Notes under the pieces: model-generated
What the model saw: only the letters and a program-made list of their open reading frames with translations
Database searches by the model: none
What the model was told of the DNA's origin: nothing
Program-made: the position numbers and the translations under genes
Assembly (NCBI GenBank): GCA_946811695.1
Contig: OX328132.1
Location: 129,552,208-129,616,207 of the forward strand
Reading direction: 5' to 3'
Source of the DNA: Gonocerus acuteangulatus
Taxonomy: Eukaryota; Arthropoda; Insecta; Hemiptera; Coreidae
Length of the DNA stretch: 64,000 bases
Shown here: one piece after another, positions 33,952 through 46,619 of the stretch
Numbering within the stretch: the first letter of the stretch is position 1
How the letters are laid out: every line of letters begins with the position of its first letter

Positions 33952-35845
33952 AAGGATCATTAGTAGGTGCCTTGAATCGATTTCTAGCCTTTACCTGTCC
34001 TTAGGTAACTAAAGGCTAGTTCTTCACGCTTCACACCTCCATCACCTTACACATCAAGGATCATTAGTAGGTGCCTTGAATCGATTTCTAGCCTTTACCT
34101 GTCCTTAGGTAACTAAAGGCTAGTTCTTCACGCTTCACATCTCCATCACCTTACACATCAAGGATCATTAGTAGGTGCCTTGACTCGATTTCTAGCCTTT
34201 ACCCGTCCTTAGGTAACTAAAGGCTAGTTCTTCACGCTTCACATCTCCATCACCTTACACATCGAGGATCATTAGTAGGTGCCTTAATTCGATTTCTAGC
34301 CTTTACCTGTCCTTAGGTAACTACAGGCTAGTTCTTCACGCTTCACACCTCCATCACCTTACACATCAAGGATCATTAGAAGGTGCCTTGACTCGATTTC
34401 TAGCCTTTACCTGTCCTTAGGTAACTAAAGGCTAGTTCTTCACGCTTCACACCTCCACACCTTACACATCACCTTACACATCAAGGATCATTAGTAGGTG
34501 CCTTGACTCGATTTCTAGCCTTTACCTGTCCTTAGGTAACTAAAGGCTAGTTCTTCACGCTTCACACCTCCATCACCTTACACATCAAGGATCATTAGTA
34601 GGTGCCTTGAATCGATTTCTAGCCTTTACCTGTCCTTAGGTAACTAAAGGCTAGTTCTTCACGCTTCACATCTCCATCACCTTACACATCAAGGATCATT
34701 AGTAGGTGCCTTGACTCGATTTCTAGCCATTACCTGTCCTTAGGTAACTAAAGGCTAGTTCTTCACGCTTCACATCTCCATCACCTTACACATCGAGGAT
34801 CATTAGTAGGTGCCTTAATTCGATTTCTAGCCTTTACCTGTACTTAGGTAACTACAGGCTAGTTCTTCACGCTTCACACCTCCATCACCTTACACATCAA
34901 GGATCATTAGTAGGTGCCTTAATTCGATTTCTAGCCTTTACCTGTCCTTAGGTAACTACAGGCTAGTTCTTCACGCTTCACACCTCCATCACCTTACACA
35001 TCAAGGATCATTAGAAGGTGCCTTGACTCGACTTCTAGCCTTTACCTGTCCTTAGGTAACTAAAGGCTAGTTCTTCACGCTTCACACCTCCATCACCTTA
35101 CACATCAAGGATCATTGGTAGCTGCCTTGAATCGATTTTTAGCCTTTACCAGTCCTTAGGTAACTACAGGCTAGTTCTTCGTGCTTCACACCTCCATCAC
35201 CTTACACATCAAGGATCATTGGTAGCTGCCTTGAATCGACTTCTAGCCTTTACCTGTCCTTAGGTAACTAAAGGCTAGTTCTTCACGCTTCACATCTCCA
35301 TCACCTTACACATCAAGGATCATTAGTAAGTACCTTGATTCGATTTCTAGCCTTTACCTGTCTTTAGGTAACTACAGGCTAGTTCTTCACGCTTCACACC
35401 TCCATCACCTTACACATCAAGGATCATTAGTAGGTGCCTTGAATCGATTTTTAGCCTTTACCAGTCCTTAGGTAACTAAAGGCTAGTTCTTCACGCTTCA
35501 CATCTCCATCACCTTACAGATCAAGGATCATTAGTAGGTGCCTTGAATCGATTTCTAGCCTTTACCTGTCCTTAGGTAACTAAAGGCTAGTTCTTCACGC
35601 TTCACATCTCCATCACCTTACACATCAAGGATCATTAGTAGGTGCCATGAATCGATTTCTAGTCTTTACCTGTCCTTAGGTAACTACAGGCTAGTTCTTC
35701 ACGCTTCACATCTCCATCACCTTACACATCAAGGATCATTAGTAGGTGCCTTGAATCGATTTCTAGCCTTTACCTGTCCTTAGATAACTACAGGCTAGTT
35801 CTTCACGCTTCACACCTCCAACACCTTACACATCAACGATCAACA
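33952..35845 (+). repeat. 104-bp satellite with internal hairpin (18 copies)
   Basis: aaggatcattagtagg starts at 33952, 34056 and 34160, giving a 104-bp period. Each unit contains tagcctttacct and aggtaactaaaggcta, an imperfect hairpin of about 12 bp per arm. A change of taaagg to tacagg on the right arm recurs in many copies and weakens the hairpin. One unit near 34455 carries a 13-bp insertion (accttacacatc duplicated). Confidence 0.96.
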
Positions 35846-35934
35846 AAATTCACATCCCTACAAGCAGCATCCTGCACGTTACTACATACAACATTCTAGG
35901 CAACTCCACAGGGAGCGTGCCTCCATAAATCCTT

Positions 35935-36090
35935 TTAAAATTTTTTTATTCGGTGGCTCATCTACTTGGCGATTAGCGCCAGCCTACAAGGCCAGGAACT
36001 GGGAATTTTACAGTGAGTCCATCTGGACGCAAATCCGGGCATGAGAATTCAGGTTACTATGCTCTAAGCCACGAGGAGACCCGCTCACTT
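35935..36090 (-). mobile_element. tRNA-derived SINE, second copy
   Basis: The minus strand has gtctcctcgtggcttagagc (A-box region), cggatttgcgtccag (diverged B box), then gtaaaattcccagttcctgg. The aaattcccag block also occurs in the SINE at 12995-13134. Confidence 0.55.
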
Positions 36091-36217
36091 TAATAATACT
36101 TACAATTTGATTCTGAATTATATACAATTTAACTAATATAAAAAGATAATAAGTATAATAATCCTGTAAATGATGAAAACGTAACTCATTCCGGTAAAGC
36201 ACTCAAGAAAAAAAAAG

Positions 36218-36332
36218 TTATATATATATATTTATATTTTATTATATATATATTTATATTACATATTATATATATATGTATTATATTATATATTATATAT
36301 ATATGTATTATATTATATATTTTATATATATA

Positions 36333-36376
<44 letters not shown>
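36218..36376. repeat. TA/TTA-rich low-complexity tract
   Basis: Mixed tatatat and ttatatt repeats, ending in a pure TA tract. Confidence 0.9.
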
Positions 36377-36377
<1 letters not shown>

Positions 36378-36559
36378 AGCTAAAAATAAAATATTATTTA
36401 GCAGCATATCCATTTTTGCGGCATCTTCAACTATAAGATTATAGTAAAGTCCCCGGAGTAATTCTGCGGGGGGAGGTCTTCAGCTCACTAATGAGGGAAG
36501 AAAGCTCTTTATCCACAGTGTCTTCCCCAGTGTGCCAATTGGACTCTTGGCTTCATGGC

Positions 36560-36850
36560 TACAGTCACGAGTGCTTCTCGAGGATTCTAGTCTATAGTGC
36601 TTCTTGAGGATTCTTGGCTACAGTGCTTCTCGAAGATTCTAGTCTATAGTGCTTCTTGAGGATTCTAGTTTATAGTGCTTCTTGAGGATTCTTGGCTACA
36701 ATGCTTCTCGAGGATTCTTGCCTGTAGTGCTTCTCGAGGATTCTAGTCTATGTAGATCCATCACCATTTACATCTATCCCCATATTCATCTATCGTCATG
36801 TGCATCTATTACCATATACATCCATCACCATGTACAACTATCTGTACCGA
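36560..36850 (+). repeat. About 28-bp and 15-bp short tandem repeats
   Basis: The repeat gtgcttcttgaggattcta (variants with tctcg and ggcta) occurs at 36570-36750. A second cluster of catctatcaccatatacat units follows at 36768-36845. Confidence 0.85.
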
Positions 36851-37970
36851 CCTCCACTCCGGAGCTAAGGATTAAATAAGATTTCTTGATTTTCTACCCG
36901 AAGGAATGGAACTATTGATGAAACTCCCACAAACCTACCATCCTTCCTTTATATTAGTTTACGGAAATGGCCGTCGTAAAAAGTAAGTAATTGTTTTAGC
37001 TACCAGAGTAATTGTTTTCGCTACAGCCATGAACACATTTACGCTCCGACCAGCAATTAGGGTATATTTACGATAATTCCCACCAGCCAACTATAAAGTA
37101 CTATTGCAAAGCTGTCAAAGCACATGAAGAATTTATGATGTCAATAATAACCGGATGTAAAATAGGAATGGTTCCATTCGAAATTGTGAAATGTTATTAG
37201 CATTCCTTACTTTTGAGTAAATCAGCCCCCCTCCCCTTATATGAAGAAAAACTCTCCTATGACGTCAGCCCGAAGATGTAATCCAAGATGCAAGTGCTCA
37301 CAAGAAATTTCGACATTTCAGACCACCCAGATCCCCTGAAAACGCAAATTGGAAAAAAATGTATACATCTTAGCAAATATGATGGTAAATCTGAAACGTC
37401 TAACCAATCTTTCTTTTTATTGAGCCTTTCCTCATGGTTAACCTGGGGAATATAGGAAATTCTCCCCACCTTGGCACATCCTACATTGGTAATGAAACCG
37501 AAAATCCCTTTTCCTTAATTTCTTGGTTAATCTGTCGTCTTAAAAGAGGTACCAAAAGTGAAATGACTTAGAGAAACTACTTTGAATGGTTGTATAGATA
37601 GTGGGCTGAAAACACAGATTTATGTGGAGGCGTACAAATTGATGAAATTTGCTTGAAAATAGTCATTTATTCTTCTTACAGTGACCAATTTGAAAAAATA
37701 AAAAAACGACTTCTCGATAGCGAAGTGCCTAATATATAATAAGATGCCTAATATAATTAAGATATCCATGTGCCGAGCCCTGCGCTTGGATACACCAACA
37801 TGAGCTTAGATCCACTTAGCTTCGCTCCAAATCCCTTCCTACGCAAATTGAAAGCGAACAAATATTGACTTGGTAATAGAATATTACGGCTACATCTATC
37901 TTCCTTACCTAAATATCATATTTGTTCTCATACATAAGAATAAAGATTTCAGCTCCAGTTTCTTGTCATT
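36851..37970. other. No gene seen
   Basis: Unique sequence. A 70-codon minus frame at 37257-37469 has no recognised domain. Confidence 0.45.
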
Positions 37971-37999
37971 TTATTGAATTCTAAAATTTATACTCATAT

Positions 38000-40012
38000 A
38001 CTATCAGCTGCAACTACTGCTTCTGCTTTTAGCAGCATCTACTGCTTATGCTTTCAGCAGCACATTCAGCTCATGCTTTCAGCAGCGCCTACTCCTTGTG
38101 CTTTTAGCAGCAGCTACAGCTTATGCCTTCAGCAAATACCTACTTCATATGCTTTTAGCAGCACCTACAGCTTATGCTTTCAACAGCACCGACCGCTTAC
38201 GCTTTTAGCAGCAACAAGAGCTAATGCATTCTGCAGCACCTACTGTTTAAGCTTTCAGCAGTACCTACTGCTTATACTATCAGCAGTACCTACTGCTTAT
38301 GCTATCAGCAGTACCTACTGCTTATGCTTTTAGCAGCACCTACAGCTTATGCTTTCAGCAGCATCTACTGCTTATGCTTTCAGCAGCACATTCAGCTCAT
38401 GCATTCAGCAGCACCTACTTCTTGTGCTTTTAGCAGCAGTTACAGCTTATGCTTTCAGCAATACCTACTTCATATGCATTTAGCAGCACCTACAGCTTAT
38501 GCTTTCAACAGCACCGACCACTTACGCTTTTAGCAGCAACTAGAGCTAATGCATTCTGCAGCACCTACTGTTTAAGCTTTCAGCAGTACCTACTGCTTAT
38601 GCTATCAGCAGTACCTACTGCTTATGCTATCAGCAGTACCTACTGCTTATGCTATCAGCAGTACCTACTGCTTATGCTATCAGCAGTACCTACTGCTTAT
38701 GCTATCAGCAGTACCTACTGCTTTTGCTATCAGCAGTACTTACTGCTTATGCTATCAGCAGTACCTACTGCGTATGCTATCAGCAGTACCTACTGCTTAT
38801 GCTATCAGCAGTACCTACTGCTTATGCTATCAGCAGTACCTACTGCTTATGCTATCAGCAGTACCTACTGCTTATGCTATCAGCAGTACCTACTGCTTAT
38901 GCTATCAGCAGTACCTTCTGCTTATGATATCAGCAGTACCTACTGCTTATGCTATCAGCAGTACCTACTGCTTATGCTACCAGCAGTACCTACTGCTTAT
39001 GCTATCAGCAGTACCTACTGCTTATGCTATCAGCAATATCTACTTCATATGGTTTTAGCAGCACCTACAGCTTATGCTTTCAACAGCACCGACCGCTTAC
39101 GCTTTTAGCAGCAACTAGAGCTAATGCATTCTGCAGCACCTACTGTTCAAGCTTTCAGCAGTAACTACTGCTTATACTATCAGCAGTACCTACTGCTTAT
39201 GCTATCAGCAGTACCTACTGCTTATGCTTTTAGCAGCACCTACAGCTTATGCTTTCAGCAGCATCTACTGCTTATGCTTTCAGCAGCACATTCAGCTCAT
39301 GCATTCAACAGCACCGACCGCTTACGCTTTTAGCAGAAAATAGAGCTAATGCATTCTGCAGCACCTACTGTTCAAGCTTTCAGCAGTACCTACTGCTTAT
39401 ACTATCAGCAGTACCTACTGCTTATGCTATCAGCAGTACCTACTGCTTATGCTATCAGCAGTACCTACTGCTTATGCTATCAGCAGTACCTACTGCTTAT
39501 GCTATCAGCAGTACCTACTGCTTATGCTATCAGCAGTACCTACTGCTTATGCTATCAGAAGTACCTACTGCTTATGCTATCAGCAGTACCTACGGCTTAT
39601 GCTATCAGCAGTACCTACGGCTTATGCTATCAGCAGTACCTACTGGTTATGCTATCAGCAGTACCTACTGCTTATGCTATCAGCAGTACCTACTGCTTAT
39701 GCTATCAGCAGTACCTACTGCTTATGCTATCAGAAGTACCTACTGCTTATGCTATCAGCAGTACCTACGGCTTATGCTATCAGCAGTACCTACGGCTTAT
39801 GCTATCAGCAGTACCTACTGGTTATGCTATCAGCAGTACCTACTGCTTATGCTATCAGCAGTACCTACTGCTTATGCTATCAGCAGTACCTACTGCTTAT
39901 GCTATCAGAAGTACCTACTGCTTATGCTATCAGCAGTACCTAGGGCTTATGCTATCAGCAGTACCTACGGCTTATACTATCAGCAGTACCTACTGATTAT
40001 GCTATCACACAA
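38000..40012 (+). repeat. 25-bp satellite with higher-order structure
   Basis: The unit agcagtacctactgcttatg with ctatc is 25 bp. Homogeneous blocks (38575-39040 and 39380-40000) alternate with blocks of diverged units (agcagcacctacagc, caacagcaccgaccgctta) at 38020-38570, 39050-39130 and 39225-39350. The diverged block is repeated in the same unit order, so amplification acted on multi-unit segments. Long frames in all three phases follow from the 25-bp period. Confidence 0.96.
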
Positions 40013-40494
40013 TTTATAAATATAATATAAAGTTTCAGCTGAACTAGGTGGACAATAGAACGTAGAGCAAAATAAACATTGAGATTTTCTATTCTTAGTT
40101 TAACTCATACCAGCTACAATAATTACATGGAAGCGCGCTAAGATTACGCTGCTTCAACGAGTTTATCCAAGGGGCAGAATATTTTGTGAGATTCGTTTCA
40201 AGCTATATGAATGGAAAATATTTTAAGTAAACTTAAATTATTATTAAATATATCCTCTTTCTGACAATTCTCACGGTCTGGATTATGTTTATTTGCAGGA
40301 GAATGCAAGACAGAACCAATTTTTCAGAAAAGTAAAAATTTTTTCCTGAAAAAATTAGTCAATAAAATTCAACAATAGCTGAATCTTATAGCAAATATTA
40401 CATCCTTTGAGCCTGGAACTTCAAGTTTTAGATTCTTCTTATCTCCTTATATAAATTTTTATAAAAATATTAAATACATATCTTAAATATCGCC
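40013..40494. other. No gene; possible family A fragment
   Basis: At 40130-40165 acatggaagcgcgctaagat is followed by tacgctgctt, weakly like the family A right end. The rest is A/T-rich. Confidence 0.35.
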
Positions 40495-40985
<491 letters not shown>

Positions 40986-41319
40986 AGTAATTTAATTATT
41001 TCTCTAGGCTGGGTATAAGAAAGAACGTAAATGCAACTTCAAACTATTATTTACCATGTGTCTCATCGAAAATTTTTAATTATATATTGTGAAAGTTTTA
41101 GGATGAAATATTTAATCATTTTCATTTTGATATTATTTAATAAGTTTCATTATTACGTGCCTGCCTTAAGAATGAAAATATTCAGAGCTTCCATCGTGTA
41201 TATACGAAGAAGGCTGGAAACGAGCTAAGAAAACATAGTTCCTCCCTCCATAGGGAGGAACACCGCTTATAAGGTTGATTTCAAGACGCAAGCCGGAAGT
41301 ACCGACTAGAAAATTTTGC

Positions 41320-41873
41320 CCTCCTGTCAAAAGACATCCTGTCGTTTTATCCTAGAATCCCCTCCCACCATCCCTCCCATCTTCATTTCTTATTCAGTTA
41401 TAAGTCAGTCAGCGCCTAGGTCTGTTGTATTGTTTGTGCCTTGAATTTCTCGTGTACAGCGCAGTTCAGAGAGTTGTTGATTGAAGATGTCAAAGCCTAC
41501 CAGTTATAAAACTTTAACGTTGCCAGAGAAAATAGCTGCAATTAAAGAAGTTGAAAATGAAATAAAGAAAAAAATTGAAATTGCCAAGGACTTTGGAATT
41601 CCTCCTAACATGAAAATGACTTTTTTCAAAACAATAGACTTTTATTTTTACTTTTTTGATAAATTATTTATTACTTATGTATGTAATTATCAATTTATGA
41701 AACATTTGTTATTGTTTAAATAAAATACATACATTTTTATTAAATTAAAAAATTTGAAAATATGAAATTCGATTTTTTACCCCTTTATTTTCAAAAACTT
41801 TTGTAATTCGAATTTTGGATAATTCGAACTTTTTTATCGGTCCCTAGGGGTTCGAATCATCCAAGTTCTACTG
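41320..41873 (+). mobile_element. Internally deleted pogo/Tigger-type transposon
   Basis: The right end on the minus strand reads cagtagaacttggatgattc, followed on the plus strand by TA, the target expected for this superfamily. The internal frame encodes the N-terminal DNA-binding domain only. The left terminal repeat is not visible, and the left junction coincides with loss of flanking family B sequence. This suggests an abortive excision or deletion. Confidence 0.65.
41487..41723 (+). pseudogene. Tigger-like transposase N-terminus (CENP-B-type HTH)
   Basis: From ATG at 41487 the frame reads MSKPTSYKTLTLPEKIAAIK followed by EVENEIKKKIEIAKDFGIPP. This is the N-terminal helix-turn-helix region of pogo/Tigger transposases and CENP-B-like proteins (the YKTLTL..K...I..VE.G.....IAK.FGIP pattern). 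Family members continue into a second HTH and a DDE catalytic domain of about 300 residues; here the frame becomes unrelated A/T-rich sequence after about residue 42 and ends at residue 78. It would bind DNA at best and cannot catalyse transposition. The upstream cagttcagagagttgttgat looks like normal 5' leader sequence. Confidence 0.65.
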
Positions 41874-42504
41874 TATATATATATTTGTCTGTTCGCGGCA
41901 TAGGTCAGCGAATAATGGTCCGATTTTGATGAAATTTGGTACAAAAATCTTTCGTCTAATTTGAAAGGTCAAGTTCGTTAATCAGCAGGATCCGTCCACC
42001 TGAACATGGTTGTTGGAGCGAAATTCCTGCGAAAAAAATATTAACGCTTACATCATATGCTTTTAAGTAGTCGTTTTATAGGCTTCTTGGACCAGTAAGA
42101 CGAATGGAACCATTTTTAAGGCGATAGCTTTAACCGTTTTCGAGAAAATTGGAAAAATAGTTGTTGAATAACGTTTTTGGTTTGGGTACTTTGAATCATG
42201 GGATTCAGTTGAAACATTTTCTGCATGTTTGAATTTCATCAGAACTATTATGTTGAAATTTTGGTTACGTTTGGAGTTAAGGAAGGGTTAGTATAAAATA
42301 TTTTATTAACAGACATGCAAAGCTTTGGGAACTTTGTATACTTTCCTTTATATCTCGAAAACGGTTGAGAATCTTGGAAAACGGAAGGTTACCATTCAAA
42401 AGCTTACTAAATGCTCTACAAAAAAGGTCCTTAAGAAAGTTTTGATTAGGCGATGTCAATCGGAGAAATAAGTGCGTAAACTTTGAAGTAATTGATTTCA
42501 TTTA

Positions 42505-42680
42505 TTCGAACGGTTCTTTTAGCGCGGTTCCTCCCTCCCCCATAGGGAGGAACCCCGCTTATAAGGTTGATACAATGAAACAATCCGGAAGTGCCGACAA
42601 GAAAATTTCGCGTTTCAGAACCCCTAGAGACCGAAAATAACGGTGGTTCAGATTTGTATATATATATATATATATGTATA

Positions 42681-42711
<31 letters not shown>

Positions 42712-43810
42712 TTGTCTGTTCGCTCATTTCTGGCTTCCCTGATGGTCCGATTTTGATGAAATTTGGTACAAAAATCAGTCTTCCAATTTGAAAGGTCAAG
42801 TTCGTTAACCAGCAAAATCCGCCCACTGGAAGATGGCGTTTGGGGCGAAATTCGCGCAGAAAAAATCGTAACGCTTACGTTTTTTAGTTCATAAGCTTGT
42901 AAGTACTCTTTTTATAGGCTTCTTGGGCTAGGAAAACGAATGAAACCATTTTCAAGGATATAGCTTTAACCGTTCTTGAGAAAATTGGAAAAATAATTTT
43001 TGAATACCGTTTTTGGTTTGGGTACTTAGAATCACGGGATTCAGTTGAAACATTATCTGTATGTTCTACTTTCATTAAAACTAATATGTTGAAAGTTATG
43101 TTACGTTTGGAGTTAAGGAAGGGTTAGAATAAAATATTTTATGAACAGACATGAAAAGTTTTGGTAACTTTGTATACTTTCCTTAATATCTCGAAAAAGG
43201 TTGAGAATCTTGGTAAACAAAAGGTTACCATTAGAATGCTTACTAAATGCTCTACAAAAAAGGTTCTAATGAAAGTTTTGATTAGGCGATGTCAATCGGA
43301 GAAATAAGTGCTTAAATCTTTAAAGTAATTGATTTCGCTTATTTGAACTGTTCTTTTGTCTTTGATTTTTGTATTTAGAATCATGGGCTTCAGTTGAAAC
43401 ATTTTCTACATGTTTGAATTTTATCAAAACTAATATGTTGAAAATTTGGTTACGTTTGGAGTAAAGGAAGGATTAAAATAAAATATTTCATTTTTAGACA
43501 TGAAAAGTTTTGGGAACTTCGCCTATTTTCATTAATATCACGAAAACGGTTTGGAATCTTGGCAAGCAAAAGATTACCATTCGAAAGGATACTAAATTTT
43601 CTACAAAAAATGTTTTGAAGACATTTGCGATGGGATGGTCATATTTGGAGAAATAAGTGCTTAAAACATAGGTAATTTCGTTCATTTGAACGAATCTTTT
43701 TGTGTGTTTCCTACAGTTTTTTTTCACTGCTCGTTATTTTTGTGATTGCTTATAGTAGTCAAATGTATTAGTCAATAAAACAGGATACGTATATATAGAA
43801 ACAATATTTT
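42505..43810 (+). mobile_element. Family B element, copy 4
   Basis: Begins cttttagcgcggttcctccc and ccccatagggaggaacc, a short hairpin. It then has ggaagtgccgac, a TA tract at 42657-42711, tttgtctgttcgc and gtccgattttgatgaaattt. At least two internal repeats of a gatgtcaatcggagaaataa segment follow (near 43285 and 43630). The head-to-tail placement after the 41.2-42.5 kb copy suggests tandem or nested insertion. Confidence 0.65.
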
Positions 43811-44540
43811 GTTTCAACGGTATCTTGGAATTCGAAGATGCCCTATGAATATCTAGATTACTGTACTGGTTCTCGTTCTTTAGAATTGTTTTTGGTATTC
43901 CCTATTTTCAGAAGTTTTTATCTATTTATTAATTTTTTTTTTAATTCATTGAACGAAATCATATGAATTCAAAGGTGAGGAGCTAGGAGGCTTAGGGTGG
44001 AGTGCATTCCCAGTACAGGTATCGCCCAGTGGACCCTCGTCATCTGTAAGTTCCTTTCTAGGGTCATAAAGATAAGCCTCCAAACAACTGTAGGAATGTA
44101 GGATTTCTAATTTTTGCCAGTATCAGAACAGCCGCTCTTTACATACCACAGTGGTACTGACGTGCCGGTTTATACTAGTTGCACTCCACACGGTGGTAGT
44201 ACTTGGTGTATGCCACAGCGGATTGCTCATTATAATCTTATTTTATACGTATTAAATAGATACCTAAAAAAAGTTTATTTGTGTATAAGTGTTGCGTTAT
44301 TGGGATTAGAATAAAATATTTTATTAACAGACATTAAATACTTCGGAATCTTTGTATATTGTCCTTAATTCTTTTTTTCTTTTATGGTGTATCGAAATCT
44401 GAGTCATTAGCACCATTTTTTCCTTATGAGCTTATATAATACTTAGATTTAGCTAGCAACAATATTTTACACCGCAATTAAAGTGATATGCTCTTCTTAT
44501 AAACATAATATTTATATTATAATATAAACATAATACATTA
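43811..44540. other. No gene seen
   Basis: Unique sequence. A 66-codon plus frame at 44114 is unrecognised. Confidence 0.45.
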
Positions 44541-44549
44541 ATTTGTCTG

Positions 44550-45165
44550 ACAAAAAAAAAGTCCGACCCGCAGGAACTGCTTCATCTTAGCGCAGTTCCG
44601 TTCTTATCTCAAGTGCGATTAGTGAAGGAATATAGCAGCTATCGGTAGGTATTAGCACCATTTTCCCCCCTTAATATCTTCAAAACAGTTAAGAAATCGT
44701 GGGAAGTACGATATAACCATTCAAAAGCTTACTAAATTCTCTAAAAAAAAGATTCTGAAGCAAATTTCGATGGGGCAATGTCAGTCGGAGGAGTAAGTGC
44801 TTAAAACTACGAAAGTGTTAGTTTTGTTATTTTAAACGGTTTTTTGTCACTGTTTACCTCACTTTTGTTTTTTAAGTTTATTTAACGGTGGAATGAGTAT
44901 TTCATTAAAGCTGAGAAAATAAGAATCATATTGGTAATAGAGTTTTCCTAGAGTGAGCGCCGCGATGACGGGAGAGTCCCATCCGTTTAGAAAACTGCCA
45001 GTTTCCATATGTGGCTCTTTAAGCTTCCTTCTCTTTCAGATTTTATTTTATATTTTTAACGACAGATCAAAACCTACCGATAGCTGCTACTATTCCTTTA
45101 CTAATCGCACTTCGGATAAGAACGGAACCGCGCTAAGATGATGCAGTTCCTGCGAGTCGGACTTT
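44550..45165. mobile_element. Family A element with both ends (about 616 bp)
   Basis: The left arm starts gtccgacccgcaggaactgc at 44561 and runs to about 44668. The right arm (45068-45162) ends cagttcctgcgagtcggac. The arms are inverted over about 100 bp with some mismatches. Candidate 9-bp direct repeats atttgtctg lie at 44541-44549 and 45166-45174. Long terminal inverted repeats with a 9-bp duplication fit a Mutator-like nonautonomous element. The interior contains family B-like sequence (gatggggcaatgtcagtcgg), linking families A and B. No transposase is present. Confidence 0.7.
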
Positions 45166-45417
45166 ATTTGTCTGTTTTTATTCCTTGTTATTTTTTAATT
45201 GATTATAGTTGGATAATGTATTTGACAATAAAACAGGTTAAGTAAAATAGAACAACAATTTTTTTTAGAAATATAGAGAGAGATTCGAAGACCTTGTGAC
45301 TTTTTCAACTGCCTGGATGGGAGGGCCTTTCTGGGGTTGGCCGACCCATCCAGGTAAGATCGTAAATCAAGACCTTTCTAGAAAGGTGGAAACAAAATGA
45401 TAACTGTTTCTATTTTA

Positions 45418-45492
45418 ATCTATCCAAATGAGACTAGGGATAAGAACGGAACCGCGCTAAGATGATGCAGTTCCTGCGATTCGGACTTTTTT
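45418..45492 (+). mobile_element. Family A right-end fragment
   Basis: gagactagggataagaacgg then accgcgctaagatgatgcag, ttcctgcgattcggac and a T-run. The left arm is missing. Confidence 0.65.
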
Positions 45493-45769
45493 TTTTATCA
45501 TTCTCAATTTCTCGCCTGTTCCTTCCCCAAGTGAAACTATCGATAAAAACTCTTCTTGAAAGCGAATAAACGCCAAGCTTTATTATTTGTTTTCACGATA
45601 ATTTCTCCGATGAAAAAAAGTGCCCTAGCATGCGGAATCTCGTTGTTAGCACAACATCGATCAAAATCGTAGGATTTTTGTAAATGGTAGAAGGACTTGT
45701 ATGATTTGAAATCCAGTCACCATTCACGGTGCGTATTTAAGATTTTATTTTACTTTCATAAATACATGC

Positions 45770-45966
45770 CTCAAAAACTATTCTCTGAAAAGGTTCATGG
45801 AAGCAGACGAGTTGGTAGACCCAAGCTGAGATGGCAAGATGGAGTAGCCGCCGATGCCCATAGCCTACTCGGAGTCCGGAACTGGAAAGTGGCAGCACAA
45901 GACAACTGGCGGAAGCTGATTTTGGAGGCCATGTCTTACTTGTGGGATGTAGCGCCGAGGAAGTAA
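45770..45966 (+). pseudogene. LINE 3'-end protein remnant
   Basis: The frame encodes HGSRRVGRPKLRWQDGVAAD then AHSLLGVRNWKVAAQDNWRK and LILEA. This basic GRRPVGRP..RW.D.V..D...LG...W...A.DR..WR pattern is a familiar C-terminal tail of several insect non-LTR retrotransposon polyproteins. No RT domain lies upstream; sequence before about 45765 is A/T-rich, so the copy is severely 5'-truncated. It ends in a stop at 45966 followed by A/T-rich sequence. Confidence 0.6.
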
Positions 45967-46034
45967 GTTATAAATATTATTCAGTGAATAATGAAGTGTA
46001 TTTTTTATTGTTCTTATATAAACTTTTATGTTCG

Positions 46035-46375
46035 CTATAATGGTCCTTCAACGGACCCCGGATAAGCAGCTCATGGGGCTAGACCTTCCACCGACCCCGG
46101 ATAAGCAGCTCATGGGATTAGACCTTCCACCGACCCCGGATAAGCAGCTCATGGGACTAGACCTTCCACCGACCCCGGATAAGCAGCTCATGGGGCTCTA
46201 CCCTCCACCAACTCAGGATAAGCAGCTCATGGGGCTAGACCCTCCACCAACTCAGGATAAACAGTTCATGGGGCTAGACCCTCCACAAACCCAGGATAAG
46301 CAGCTCATAGGGCTAGACCCTCCACCAACCCAGGATAAGCAGCTCATGGGTCTAGACCCTCCACCGACCTCGAGG
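46035..46375 (+). repeat. 39-bp minisatellite with in-frame 13-residue repeat
   Basis: About eight units of gaccctccaccaacccagga with taagcagctcatggggcta (39 bp). The plus frame 46028-46432 reads LDLPPTPDKQLMG repeated. The unit length preserves the frame, but the minus strand is open too and the unique tail (about 15 residues) has no recognised motif. I treat the coding reading as unproven. Confidence 0.9.
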
Positions 46376-46619
46376 TCAAATACTGACTGTTTGTTTGCCG
46401 ATATCAAGAAGCGATTAAGATTGAAATTATAATAAAAAGAAGATGGTCTCACCAGGGTCGGTGCAAGGTTTTAACCTGTAGTTTAAAATTCTCGAAGATG
46501 AGACCGGAAATAGTTTTATTCATAATCTCCTAAAGAGGCTTGAGAAAGGTATGAAACATGCAGAGCAATGAATAAACGATTTGCAGCAGAAGAAGTTGGA
46601 CGGTTTTTATTTCCCCACA

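Larger units (their letters stand above)
41240..42500 (+). mobile_element. Family B element, copy interrupted by a Tigger-like element
   Basis: The left part (agttcctccctccataggga ... gaaaattttgc, to about 41320) and right part (tatatatatttgtctgttcg onward from 41874) together make one family B copy. About 60 bp of the expected middle is missing. The break is filled by the pogo/Tigger fragment. Confidence 0.7.

Noticed and set aside
33952..35845. CRISPR-like palindromic repeats
   Set aside because: The whole 104-bp unit is repeated, including what would be spacers; no cas genes are present.
38449..40019. Long frames of tyrosine/leucine/serine-rich repeats
   Set aside because: Produced by the 25-bp period in all three plus phases.
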